The notes under the pieces were generated by a model. That model was not told where the DNA came from and did not search any database. It was given only the letters and a program-made list of their open reading frames with translations. A DNA stretch of 64,000 nt from contig NC_135365.1 of the NCBI RefSeq assembly GCF_051622035.1, positions 29,016,001-29,080,000 of the forward strand, in the 5' to 3' direction. Positions 1 through 11,519 of this stretch are shown one piece after another; position 1 is the first letter of the stretch, and each line of letters begins with the position of its first letter. Origin of the DNA: Arctopsyche grandis (taxonomy: Eukaryota > Arthropoda > Insecta > Trichoptera > Hydropsychidae). A program made the position numbers and the translations under genes.

Positions 1-310
1 TCTTTCTTACTCTACTTACAACTAGTTTGTCCTTATTTCTAGTATAAAAACTATGTTTATCTCTATTCCTTATTATATAATCATCAAAATACTTAGGTAA
101 TAACTTATGATCTAACTTATAAACAAAAGACAATGTACTAATATTTAGACTAATTCTAATACTCATCCATCCTAATTCATCTAACATACTTCCAATACTC
201 TTAAATCTACTCACATTCAAAATACCTCTCATAGCTTTATTCTGTATTTTTTGCATTTTTTCTAAATCTTGGCCACTAAACAAATTAAGCACAGTGGCAA
301 AATAAACCAC
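1..310 (-). mobile_element. LINE 3-prime fragment (reverse transcriptase C-terminus)
   Basis: Read on the minus strand, this piece matches base for base, with scattered changes, the clearer copy at 26135-26470, which encodes the region after a LINE reverse transcriptase (motifs like KIQNKGMRG and LDELGWMSLRNS). It runs off the left window edge, so its true extent is unknown. Jockey/CR1-like by motif style; the clade is inferred. Confidence 0.65.
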
Positions 311-670
311 ATGTGGCAAGACAAGTATTTTATATTTTCAATCTGTTGCAAAGTACAGAGACTTTTAGTCTCGCAGCCAGTTAGTATGCGCCCACTTGTC
401 TCGCACCCATATGTCATGCGCCCAGATATCACTTATATCGGGACCCCGTGTCGGAAATCATATATGTTATATCATACTTTCTTATTCAATTATTTAAAAA
501 AATAGCAACCAACATATACATAGGTATTTTTCATAATACATATATCTAAAAGATCTTTTTGTTTTAGTTTGTTATAGGGCCCGAAAATATTTTTCAGGGC
601 CCGGGATTCCTTTCACCTGTACATAAATTCCGGAACTATGGAAAACGCTCTGAACCACTAAATATATAAT
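311..670. other. AT-rich gap, nothing recognised
   Basis: No coding signature. There is a short triplicated word around 368-425 (TCTCGCA/TCATGCG followed by CCCA), a GGGCCCG pair near 577-602, and otherwise AT-rich sequence leading into a repeat. Confidence 0.5.
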
Positions 671-1184
671 ACTAGCTGTATTACCCGGCTTCGCTCGGTA
701 TTTGTAATATAAACCGCTTAAATATGACTAATCTAATAGTAAATATTTTATTAAATTTATTTCAATAGTTTTATTTTATATAAATTTATTTCAATAGTTT
801 TATTTTATATAAATTTATTTCAATAGTTTTATTTTATATAAATTTATTTGAATACTCATTTGTTTTTGTTATTAAATTGACTTTCACGAACAAACAAACA
901 TACAATATAGTAAGTCTCTTACAAAAAATTATATGTATACGAAATTATATGCATACCAGAATCCGGCGCCTGCGCCCTCTAAGGCTCCACCCCTGGCGGC
1001 TGTGCCCCCGGAGGCTCTGCCCCCTAGGGCTTAAAAGGCCCTTGGCGCCTTTGCCCCCGGGGACTTCGAAACCTTTGAATCGAAAAAAATCAAATTATTT
1101 GTTCGATGACGTCACGGATTTATGACCCCACGAACAAATGTTACATACATACATACAAAGTCTCTGTCCAAATTATATATTAGA
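671..1184 (+). mobile_element. Repeat family A, long form
   Basis: Starts ACTAGCTGTATTACCCGGC and ends in the block AAATTATATATTAGA. Close relatives lie at 10946-11376 and 16655-17081 (long forms with a GC-rich core of reiterated GCC-CCC-GG words before TTTGAATCG) and, on the minus strand, at 8373-8590 and 21208-21915 (short forms without the core). No protein is encoded. The shared ACTAG...CCCGGC start suggests one retroposed or TIR-less family; the class is not determined. Confidence 0.7.
745..865 (+). repeat. 29-bp tandem repeat inside family A
   Basis: The unit AATTTATTTCAATAGTTTTA plus TTTTATATA repeats about three to four times with almost no change. The relatives at 10.9 and 16.8 kb have one or two units only, so the array expanded in this copy. 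Confidence 0.85.
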
Positions 1185-1759
1185 TAATATAGAAGAACCG
1201 CGTACTGCTGATTGGGAAAATTCAGTTATTTCCCAAGTACATGCTACGGATTCCATCCGAGAGGCACGACACGGATAACTCAATCTCGGACCGTTTGTCC
1301 CGCATATGGGACATCTTCGACGAGCTGATGATGTCCAGGCGCGAAGTTCGGAGTCAGGAAACGTCGTCTGTGGTCTCCCGCAAATGGGCATGACGCTGAC
1401 GAGAAGGCCATATAAGACCAGTGGCATCCTAGTCGACAACACCGACTCGACCGTGGTAAAAACTATCCAGGAAAACTGATAACCAGCATATGCCACGGGG
1501 TTAACGGACACGCCGTATTCACATTGACATTCTGCCGAAATATGCAGACTACATCTCAAAGCCATCGGAAAGTATGCGAGAAAGAACTCAAAATGAACCT
1601 ATTTTGAGCACGGCCCCATTAAGCCAAACCCCTCCCCCAATAGACACATACTTTTTTAGGTGAAGCTTTAATGAGCGAGTATTTAAAATTAGGTTTCATT
1701 TTTGATTGATTTTTAAGCCGACTTTATTGATTGCCCAATATACGTCACTACATACATAT
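1185..1759. other. GC-richer island, unassigned
   Basis: From about 1190 to 1600 base composition is clearly less AT-rich than the flanks. Open frames exist on both strands (minus 1173-1565; a shorter plus frame), but neither has a recognisable domain and the minus frame overlaps the family A tail. It may be a fragment of a host exon or of a transposon gene. From 1600 the sequence returns to AT-rich. Confidence 0.35.
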
Positions 1760-1772
1760 GTATGTACATATA

Positions 1773-2652
1773 TAGGCTTAAACCAAAACCGAAAAACCGG
1801 CTTTTTGACCATTTTTCGAAAAACCGAAAAAACCGACTGGTTTTTTAAGGTTTTCTTTAATAAATGTGTTTTTTCCTCAACACTAATAATTATAAACTAA
1901 AAGTTAAAAAAATGTGTATATCCAAATTCTTAGGGAATAGGCACATTTTTCTTTGAACAATGAAAAAAGGTACAGCACTTAGCGGTGGCTTTGAGATTTA
2001 GTAATAGACGAAGACTAAGTCATAAACCAATAAAATATTATTGAAAGTATAATAGTTTCAATAATCTACCAAAGGTCTTACAGAATTTCGGAAAATTGGG
2101 TTTTCCATAATTTGTATTTTTTGCGCGTTCTGTATAAAAGTATAGAAAACGTTATCGTTGTTATGTAAGTTGTTATGATTCATTTCCGAAAATTACAAAG
2201 GTTCGAGAAGTTAAAGTTATGCTAAAATAGATTTGAAATATTTCTTAGTTCATTACGATTTCGAACACAAATTCATATGAGCAGGGTTCTTATTCACGAT
2301 TCCACGAAAATAGCTTTTCTACGAGGAAAAACATGATTTTTTTAACATATTCTTGATAGTAGCTTATTTAAATCATTTAATTATTTGTGCGTATTCAGGA
2401 TCTGCCATTTTACGGCTGTGATATATAATTCAAATTTTATTATTTGTAATATTTTTAATAATAATATTTAATAATAATCTTACGGAATTTCATAATGTTT
2501 ATAACTTAATTTAATTTATAAGCAATAATTTTTTTGCTTAATATAATATATATATTTACATTTTTTTTTCGATATAAAAATTTAAACCGGCTTTTTATTT
2601 TAAAAAAACCGAAAACCGTCTTTTTATTTCGGATGGCTTTTTGGAACCCCTA
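1773..2652. mobile_element. TIR element with TAGG...CCTA ends (hAT-like by ends)
   Basis: The left end reads TAGGCTTAAACCAAAACCG and the right end, reverse-complemented, TAGGGGTTCCAAAAAGCC, with internal inverted AAACCGGCTTTTT words near both ends. The flanks GTATGTACATATA (1760-1772 and 2653-2665) are identical. A 13-bp duplication is too long for hAT, so part may be chance microsatellite. The interior is AT-rich and non-coding, consistent with a MITE. Confidence 0.6.
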
Positions 2653-2665
2653 GTATGTACATATA

Positions 2666-4930
2666 CATTTCTTCTTTTGAAATCATACTTTGAATTTTAA
2701 ACCACAGCTCGGGCGAAGCCGGGTGCCAAAATCCGGTACAATACAAATGGGCAATCGACAAGGACCCGTTATTTCGACAGGGGTTTGTACGTGGAATGAG
2801 CTTTGGCGAGCTTTCTTGTAGTAGATTAACGATGGCTGCGGAACCCCTTCGACCCCTGAGCGACAGCCGCATCTTTTAACTCATTATCGCCGTCATCTCA
2901 ACCCCAAAAATGATGCGGTTAATCAGGAAGGCAACAGGTTCCAAAAGTCGGGTCGTTGAACCGGACTCGGTCAGCACGAACGCAACGCTACTTTACTCCT
3001 CTCTTTCATTCGAGGCTTTCAATTCGATCTGCTGGTTGTATTTTTTTTTTTTTAATTTTTCTTTTCAGTGGTTCTCCGGAGATTCTGAGCTGAACTCCAC
3101 TTCCGGTCGAAGTCGACAGGGACTTATGTATCTTCGGGCGGTTTCTGTGACCACTAATGCTAATCGCCGGAAATAGATATACGAATTTGTATATGTAAAA
3201 GATTAAATTCAAATTGTAATATTTGATTTGTCTTTAAAAATTATTTGTACGACAGAAAAATCAGATAGCTAATAATTGAAATAAAATGCTACCATTGCAA
3301 ATTTGTAAAGTTGTGCTTACTTTTCCCGAAAATTAACATTTTTAGTAACCTCTTCTTAGTTCAGAATGGATTTTGTCGTCTTCAAACAACCGATCGTTTT
3401 CAAACTTTGCCATTTTGCTCGGTTTGGTCTTCAATATAAACGGAAATGACGTCCGCCATTACCATGGTGAAAAATAATCGTAATAGACACGTTTGAAAAT
3501 ACTGCATCTTCCTTCACGATGACGTCTATCGTTGACGGTGACGTCTATCGTCCACACTGTCCCATTTGTCCACACTGTTCTGATAGTTTTTTCCCTTTTC
3601 ACCCTATCGCTATGGCAGATTGAGCACTTTGCCATACTCATGATTAAAGTTTACGGAGAGAATTGGTGATTTCTTAATTAGGTTTTTTATATATCGTCTT
3701 ATTAATGTTTTCCGACAAGTGAAGTTATATATGTATATGTGGAATAACCCGGAAACCAAAGATAATTTGTACAGGAAAATTCAAATGTTATAATCTTAAT
3801 ACTGCTTCCAATGCAATGACTATTTACCGGCGTCCGCCACTGCAAGGAATGTGACTTTATGGAATGTCGATAAATGGAAAAGTCGACTCGTCATTAGCGT
3901 AGGTTGAAAGATCTTTACCATGTGCCAGGGATACATTATGATGAAAGAGATAAATAACCCCGACCTAAGTAAACGACAAGTCGACGAATCGATTTTAATT
4001 TTTTCCATCTTTCGACTTTCCATCAAGTCACTTTCCTTGCCCATAAATAAAGATATGTATAATAAAAAGCTTATAATAAATGACGTGTGCTAAACCATAA
4101 CGTTGTAAGTGCCACGTAGGCTCAAATGCCTTTTATTCGTGATTTGCGCGTATGTGTCGTCCTTTTACCCTTTAAAACAATTTTGAAATGCCTCCTCCGA
4201 GGGGTAGAATTTAGAACTAGCAAGTCTAGCGTTGAAAGTATTAATGTGAAGACACGCAGAGAGGCACGTGGCACGTGCCATTTTTTAGTTTTGCACATGT
4301 ATAAAAACGGCTAGCACGCATAATCTATGCTATGGCACCCAGGCTTAAAATCATTGTATCGACTTAAGTTTGACAATGATCGATTGCAGTGATTCCCATA
4401 TTTGAAAATATGTAAGAGAAATGTGTTGGAAAAAAACTACTGCGGTATTTTCACCACGGGAGGTCAAGAACGCGCCCGTGCCATTCGATTCAGTGTGTTT
4501 GCAGTATCTTAATGATCGATATACATATATGTATATAACAATATATTAAGTGAGTCCTATCGTAGGACTTGTACATATATGTTATATCTTTAATTTGGTG
4601 AATATCGTTAAAGAGATGATTATCACCAAAAATCTAATGATATCTTCAGCCATCGTGATCAGGGTAACATCTGTTGAGTTGAGAGGGACGACGCTATATA
4701 TGTATGTAAGTTGTCCATTTATTGTTATGAAAGTGGCAGGTATATAAAACGTTATTATGGCACTTAATAATGGCTCTTAAATGTCTTGTTCTTTTTATTT
4801 TTTGTAACAAATATTAAAAATTTAATAAGTAAATAAATTTTAATAAATCAATAATGTTTGCAAGAATGAATTTATGCATTCTTTATTTATTTAAACAGTT
4901 CGAAGTCTCTCCTAAAAACTTAATTTTCTG
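2666..4930. other. Intergenic stretch, no gene recognised
   Basis: A GC-richer part at 2690-3170 includes GGGCGAAGCCGGGT, like the edge of repeat family A, and a pyrimidine run ending in CAG at 3069 that resembles a splice acceptor but has no convincing exon after it. Sequence at 3390-3490 recurs, diverged, at 26665-26770 (CCGATCGTTTTCA...CGCCATTAC). Near 4260-4330 are GGCACGTGGCACGTGCC and GTATAAAAACGG words, promoter-like but unsupported by a gene. Confidence 0.4.
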
Positions 4931-4934
4931 GCAT

Positions 4935-5470
4935 TGAATCTTTATGGTTTGGTACCCCTCAAATTTTTTTATTTATTTAATATACTTGGGGGAGGCGGCA
5001 AAGCCAATAGACTTCAAGGGGTTTGATCAAACATATTTTAACAAATTATACATACATATATGCAAATAAAATGAGAAAAATTAAAATACATTAAAAAAAA
5101 CAATATGAAAATTAAAATAAGACAGCAAAAAAAAAACAGAAATACGATTATAGGAAAGAAGAATTACAGAAATCCTTTAGTTTTAAAAAAAAGTATCAAG
5201 CTTATTCTTAAAAATAGTAACGTTATCAGAGGTTACTACATATATCATTGGGAGACTATTCCAAACTGAAACCACTTTGTTTGAAAATAATGAATCTCTG
5301 ATCAATTTATTAGATTAGTCTAAGCGAATGACCTCTGAGGTGAGTGTTTACGTTGAATGTAATAAGATTAGACATATGACAATTATAATGATTATTAAGT
5401 ATTTTATAGACTTCGATTAAGTCCCCTCTAGTTCTTCTCCAATGTATTGAGATTCATTATTTTCAATCTC
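4935..5470 (-). mobile_element. CR1/L2-like LINE fragment (RT C-terminal region)
   Basis: On the minus strand from about 5455 the frame reads RRTRGDLIEVYKILNN and then HLRGHSLRL, the typical tail of CR1/L2-type reverse transcriptase ORFs. Stops then appear, and a shifted frame continues with a QRVVSVWNSLP-like stretch, so the copy is decayed. The 3-prime part is AT-rich and includes AAAAAACAG-type simple sequence. Confidence 0.7.
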
Positions 5471-7340
5471 TAATGTAAAAAAAATTTCGCTGTAAATCAG
5501 TAATACAATTTATGAAATTGTATCATGCCTATTATGAGTTAGTATGAGTTAATTAGTCTCGCTTTAGAAAATTTACACTACCATTACTTCAGAATGTATA
5601 TAGTTTTCTTCCGTATGTTGTGTAACTAATACATATGTATACATTTTAAAAGTTTGTTATTATCTAGTGCTCATATACATATCTAAAAAAAAAATAGTAA
5701 AATCACTGAAAATTGTTATTGGATGCATTGAATGAAAATCGGATGTTTCTCATCGAATTATTGATAAAATTTGTGCAGAAATTATCCAAGAAAAAAATAA
5801 CGATTGGAATATATTTTAATTAAAAAGTACACATGCGAAGGCGGGCGGCTATCGTGTTAAAATTTGAATAAGATGAACGAAGCCGAGCCGAGATAGCATC
5901 GTTTGCAGATCGTGTTAAGATTACGTTACAACTCTAATAGAACGTGTGCTATTAAATTATATTGTTTGGATTATAATGGTGTTTTTAACCCCATGCTGTG
6001 GAGATAGAGTAATAAAAGTATATATTAGACGTCCAGTTTTTCGGTTGTCCGGAGGCGAACGGGTCACGCGTATGATGATTCAACACTACTCGTTAATAGC
6101 AATTTCTTTCCATGGAAAATTATCAGTTTTCTTTGAATTGTTCGTAAGATGGAATCAAATTTTCAGAATAGAAATCTTTCCACGTGAAATATTAGCACTT
6201 ATAATAAAATAATTTGGTTATTTACCGTATAGGTAATTAAATTTAATTATTCAAATCAGCATTATGTTTGGTACTCATGTCGTATTAGTGCGTAATATAA
6301 TTATTCCTGAAAATTTTTCTATGAATACTTTTTATAAAAAGAACGGAAATATAAAATAGAATAGTAATGTGATCTATGATATTTTTTTCCGCTGAAAAAT
6401 GTGTGTCGTTCCATTAAAAATGAACGCTGAAAAAATAGCTGAAGTTACTATGCGCACACTCGCCATACACTTTCGATACAAAGAGAGTTGATTCATTTTT
6501 TGCTTGAAGTTGATCGAGTTCGTTGATCTCCAGCCACCAAATTACATATCCACACAAGTGCTGAATTATTCAAAGAGGGCATTACTATCGGTGACGGAAT
6601 CGAAGAAGCGAGAGAATATATATAAAAAAAAAATGAACGAACGAGCACGGAAAATCCAGGAAAATCAGAGCGCTCGACTCGTAGTGATTCGTCCCTGATT
6701 TACTTAAAAATTTCATTACAAAACGCGATTCCGATAACGAAAATATCAGGTGTAAACTAATTTGCTTAAATATACAGTCCGGTCGAAAGTAAAACGCGCT
6801 CATTATAATAAATTAATATATAATTGAATTCATTAACGGCGCGAACGTGAGAAGCGCGAATTCGAGAATTAATTTGACGAGTGCTGATTATTTTCTTCGG
6901 AGATTATTATTAATTTAAAATTTTCTGAATGTTAAAAAACAATAGAACAGATCGTTATAAGAATTCCGCGTTATTTTCCACACTTGAAAATTATTACGAT
7001 TTTTTTCAGGCGAATAAATAAATGCGTAATTAAAACGCTAGTACTACAATATACAATAGGAATTCATTTTCACGCTTGCTTTATCAATTTGCATTATTAT
7101 TTCATGCGATATTGTGATGCCAACACGATACTTTTTCCATATACATATTATACATGCATAGAACAAAATAAAATATAAATATTGGGCTTAAAGTAATAAT
7201 TTAAAACAAAAAGATGATTGAATCTATATGTTAATATATGTACATTAATATTATTGTTAATATATGTACATTTTATTATTTTATTTTACCATGTTTTTCT
7301 GCTTTTGCTTTTTTCCTTTATTTACAGTTTACTTGTTTTT
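5471..7340. other. AT-rich intergenic stretch, nothing recognised
   Basis: Short open frames only, none with domain-like content. No clear inverted or direct repeats were found by eye beyond AT-rich words. Short GC-richer patches at 5830-5930 and 6460-6700 are not assignable. Confidence 0.4.
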
Positions 7341-7465
7341 ATATCATGTTTTTATATATTTTTCAAATGTAGGCCATTGTGGCGCATTAGGTTCTTCCTG
7401 TAATGCCACAATGGTCCAAAACTATTAAATAAATAAATAAATAAATAATTATTATTATTATTATT
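7341..7465 (+). repeat. LINE/SINE-type 3-prime tail with AAAT run
   Basis: The block GTGGCGCATTAGGTTCTTCC ends in (AAAT)n and (ATT)n. The same kind of block (GCGCATTGGGGTTACCTG...TTCCTGGTATATAT) ends the SINE copies at 15.6, 32.2 and 62.0 kb, so this looks like the truncated end of the partner LINE. Confidence 0.55.
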
Positions 7466-7499
7466 ATTGTTAAGTCAAGAATCACACTATTCAATCTTT

Positions 7500-7590
7500 A
7501 TACATACATATGTATATAAAAACAGATGCGATGTATGTATGTATGTTTGTGGGTATGTATGTATGTTATGCGATGTATGTATGTGGCGGA
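7500..7590 (+). repeat. ATGT microsatellite cluster
   Basis: Interrupted GTAT/ATGT tetranucleotide runs with GCGATGTATGTATGT repeated twice, preceded by the palindromic word ACATACATATGTATAT. Confidence 0.8.
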
Positions 7591-7804
7591 CGCGTCGACC
7601 AGTATGAATATTTCAAAAAAATAAATTTTAGAATGCCAAGAGTATACATATGTTGTGCCTAGAGATATTTAATAAAACAAATAAACGCGAACGAGGTGCA
7701 CAACCAATCAGCGTGAAGTGGTCAACATGAACTAAAACGTTTGACCAATTAAAGCAATAACGATATATTCTGACCAATGGGTGCATTTTAAGCATCCGCT
7801 ATAG

Positions 7805-8196
7805 GGGTGTGGCGTGACGGCCGATCGTGTCTAGGAGACGCGGGTAGCGAGGAAGTGGTGGAGAGGATGTGGAGCATCTGACATGGGCTCCTGATATTGA
7901 GCCCCTGACTTGGAACGGGTGACGTCAGCGTCAGATGCGCCTAAGCCTGCGCGGGAGCGTACACACATACACACATCCACGAATACACATATACACATCC
8001 ATTCATTATTTCGAACGGGTGAACGGGTTGGTTCGGCGAGCGTGTAATGCGCCTACTCAACATTTTACTATTAATACGTGCGCCTGCCTATAAATCACGT
8101 TACATTATATTTATATATAACATATAACTTTATTTTAATTCGTGTATTAATTCCTTTTCGAAACTACCCGATAAAATCAACGGGCACAACACGAGT
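7805..8196 (-). mobile_element. Repeat family B (ACTCGTGTTGTGCCCG start)
   Basis: On the minus strand it begins ACTCGTGTTGTGCCCGTTGA, the same start as copies at 59476 and 59839. It shares with them the stretch GGCGCATCTGACGCTGACG, the TCAGATGCTCCACA block and CA-rich ACACATACACA runs. The start can fold (CCCGTTGATTTTATCGGG). Non-coding; class not determined. Confidence 0.65.
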
Positions 8197-8372
8197 CTAT
8201 ATATAATACTTGACTTTATATAACTATAAATATATCGAATCCATTCAATGATCAGCGATGTACATACATATGAAGTTCCTGCATAAGACATCTGATTTGT
8301 TCCCTTGCCTGCATTAAAGTTAAAATTAAAATCGAAGAAGCAAATTTTAAATACACACCTATGTACATATTA

Positions 8373-8590
8373 TCTAATATATAATTTCGAAAGAGACTTT
8401 GTATGTAAATATATAATAGTATCTTTGGTTGGGAATCGTAAACAAGTCAAAATTTCTATGACGACGAGTCGATTTTTTTTTCGATTCAAATAAATTTAAT
8501 AAAAAAACAAATGAATATTTACTATTAGATTCGCCATGTTTACGCTGTTTATATTAAAAATACTGAGCGAAGCCGGGTAAAACAACTAGT
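8373..8590 (-). mobile_element. Repeat family A, short form
   Basis: Runs from CTAATATATAATTTCGAAAG to GCGAAGCCGGGTAAAACAAC-TAGT and matches the three tandem copies at 21208-21915 closely. Confidence 0.8.
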
Positions 8591-8700
8591 ATTATATAAT
8601 ATACTATTATTATATAATATATTATACTAGTAACTAGTAACTAGTTACTAGTATAATATATATATAACTAGTATTATATAATATATTATATAATATAATA
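8591..8700. repeat. Palindromic ACTAGT/TATAATAT cluster
   Basis: ACTAGT/ACTAGTAACTAGTTACTAGT words alternate with TATAATATATTA. ACTAGT is the terminal word of repeat families A and B, so this looks like stacked remnants of element ends. Confidence 0.6.
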
Positions 8701-9075
8701 ACCCGACATGTGTTGCAATGCCAGAATAAGGCATGCAATTCCCGTTCCTGTTCCCGTTACCGTTCCCATTCCCGTATCAAGTGATGGTTGGAGCTCAACT
8801 CGTGTCTCTTCAAAACCTTATCGTCATAAACCGACTGTTAACGTAGTTACCAACGAACAAATTTCCTTGACTACACAATGGCGCTTCAAAATCGTAATTA
8901 CGAATATTATTATTAAGAGGTTTTTTCCCGTTTTTTTTCACAGTATTTTTTCCCGGACATGCATACAACAAATCCTGAAAGTTCCGTCGTAATCGGTTGA
9001 GTGGTTTAGGAGCCTATACGAGACAGACAGACAGATAGACAGATCGACAGACAGACAGACACACAGACAAACATA
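8701..9075 (+). mobile_element. Repeat family O, ACAG-tailed
   Basis: Starts ACCCGACATG, contains reiterated CCCGTTCC words and the block AATCGGTTGAGTGGTTTAGG, and ends in (ACAG)n at about 9025-9070. A second copy lies on the minus strand at 31700-32040. The defined 5-prime start and microsatellite tail suggest a retroposed (RTE-like or SINE-like) element; that class is inference. Confidence 0.65.
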
Positions 9076-10340
9076 TGTACATATATTGTGGTTAGGTTTT
9101 AAAGATACTAGTTTCCATGTTAAGATTTATAGAAAAATGTCTTCCAATATTGTAAGGATTTTAATAATTTATATTTAATTAGTCAAGAGAGTTAGTTTGA
9201 TGATGACTTATGACTATTTTCAAAAATAAAATATTTTTTGATCACATCTCATCCGTACAAAGCTTCGACTCGACTGGTTGAAATCGACTATAGAAAAGTG
9301 CACTTATCGCATTATCTCACTGAGTGGTAAATTGGATATATCCAATCCGATGCGTGTGTATTGTACAATAATACATTACGATCCAGACAAGAAGACAATC
9401 CCACAACGCCAACAATGGCCGAGACCTATGTATGAATTGCTCGGCCCACTCGTTGATTGTCAAGTTGACTGACCTTCTTGCTCACTTTGTGCAATGTCGA
9501 TGGTGACGTGTCAACTCGCATGGATAACATCTGCCATCCAGAAATCATATGAGTATCGAACATTTTGGCTAAACGTGACGACAAAAGTTCTGTCGCAATT
9601 CTCCATCCAACGGCCAGGAAAATTGCGAAGACGTAATATTTGCTGAATGCTGAATGATTCTGAGGGATTAATGAAACTCCATATGTAAAATTGCCTTTAT
9701 ATCGCTAAAGACAAATCGACATAAAACTTTAGTGCATTTATCAATATTTCAAAAATTTATTATAACTTTTTCAGAGAGGTTATGAAACCCCAAATAAGAG
9801 TCTGCATTTTAGGATTTTTTTATGAAACTTTTATTACACATATTAAACTATACTTAAAAATTGTATAATATTTTCATATATTAAATATATTTCATATATT
9901 TTCATATATAAAACCTAAGTGGAAATTACAAAGGGTTCATGAAACCCTTTACAATTTAATTAATTTCGTTTTTTGTTTTTATTTAATTGCATCCAATGAA
10001 CTCTTTGAAACCCCTATAAAGATGCCAAGTGATTCGTGAAACCCCAAACAAGAACCATGATATGAAGAGAGATACATATTTTATATTGGAAATCAGTGCA
10101 CGTACATACATATGTATGTAAATACAGCATTCATTCTTCATAAATTTGTATCCAAATGTTTCATGAAACCCCAAACAAGAATTATTCAGTTCATCTATTA
10201 TATGCAATAGCACCATTCATTATTCATAATGTAATAACCTTCCAAACTTTTCAACTCTTTGACCCCTTGAGGTTCAACAAATCCTTATTTATACATATTT
10301 ATAACATATAATACTAAGTGAAATGAATGGCAATTTCTGG
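9076..10340. other. Intergenic with repeated GAAACCCC words
   Basis: A GC-richer patch at 9240-9640 has no recognisable protein. At 9770-10180 the word (TT)CATGAAACCCC with AAACAAGAA recurs about five times at irregular spacing, including the palindrome GGGTTTCATGAAACCC-like form near 9935. Confidence 0.45.
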
Positions 10341-10344
10341 TTCT

Positions 10345-11515
10345 AGGACACTTACCCCCTGGACATATACTCCCCGGACATACATATGTATATCTCCAGT
10401 CAAAAACCCCCTGGACATTAGCCCCCCGTGCAAATAACTCCCCCCGTCAAGGATAAAAATATTTTATAAAAATTGACAGTATCTTTAATAAAAAGTCAGT
10501 ATCAATGCTAATTTATTGCAGCCAGAAAAATACAGATTCAGAAATACAGATATTAATAATACATATATCAGATTTTTTATAAATAATCAATAATAAATAA
10601 TAATAAATCAGTTATCAATAATATAAATTTAAAATGTACAAAACTCCAAAATCAATTGTATTTTAATCTCTTTTTCTTTTCTCAATTTTACAAATTCCAT
10701 CATTGATAGTCTAAAAATATTTAAAACATAATAATAATAATATAACAATAATATATACTTTTATTAAAATTTACTTTCAATACTACAGAACGCAAACGCT
10801 AACTGGTGACTAAAAGTCTTTGAAATTGATATTTATTCTATTTACTACAATAAATTGAAATCAAATATCGTATATACATAAATTGAAATTCAATATGCTC
10901 TACCACACTCAATTTATTCTTATTTACTACTTTACTTTATTATTAACTAGTGGTTGTACCCGGCTTCGCTCGGTATTTTTAATATAAACCGCTTAAACAT
11001 GACAAATTTTTTACTTGAATAGTTTAATAATTTATTTGAATAGTTTTATTTTATATAAATTTATTTGAATACTCATTTGTTTTTTTTTATTGAATTGACT
11101 GTCACGAATAAACAGACACATATAAGTCTCTTTCGAAATTATATGTATACCAGAATCCGGGGTCCCCCTAGGGCCTTCGCAAACGGTGCCGTCACGCCCA
11201 GCGCCCCCCCCAGAGCCTTCGCCCCCTAGGCCTTCGCCCTCTAGGGCTTCACCCCCGGGGAATTCGAATCCTTTGAATCGAAAAAAAATCGAATAATTTG
11301 TTCGACGACGTCACGGATTTACGAACGAACCAACCAATGTTACATACAAAGTCTCTTTCCAAATTATATATTAGATCATTAATTATTTATTACTATTTTT
11401 AAACAATTTTTATCCATGACGGGGGTTATTTGCACTGGGGTCTTTGGCCGGGGCTATGTGTCCGGGGGGTACGTGTCTAGGGGGTTCATGTCCGGATACA
11501 TAATTCCTAGCTCCG
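10345..11515. mobile_element. Fold-back element with C-rich subrepeat arms
   Basis: The left arm (about 10345-10475) and right arm (about 11395-11510) are inverted relatives. Both carry reiterated CCCCCTGGACAT-type words and GTGCAAATAAC next to CCCCGTCA-GGATAAAAAT. Long arms with internal short repeats are typical of fold-back elements. Family A is inserted in the middle at 10946-11376. No coding capacity seen. Confidence 0.65.
10946..11376 (+). mobile_element. Repeat family A, long form, nested in the fold-back element
   Basis: Begins ACTAGTGGTTGTACCCGGCT and ends AAATTATATATTAGA. It includes the GC-rich core with GCCTTCGCCCCC words. It lies between the two arms of the fold-back element, so it inserted later. 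Confidence 0.75.
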
Positions 11516-11519
11516 TTCA

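Noticed and set aside
1173-1565. 130-codon minus frame
   Set aside because: Cysteine-rich appearance but no known spacing. It overlaps the tail of repeat family A, which argues against a real gene.
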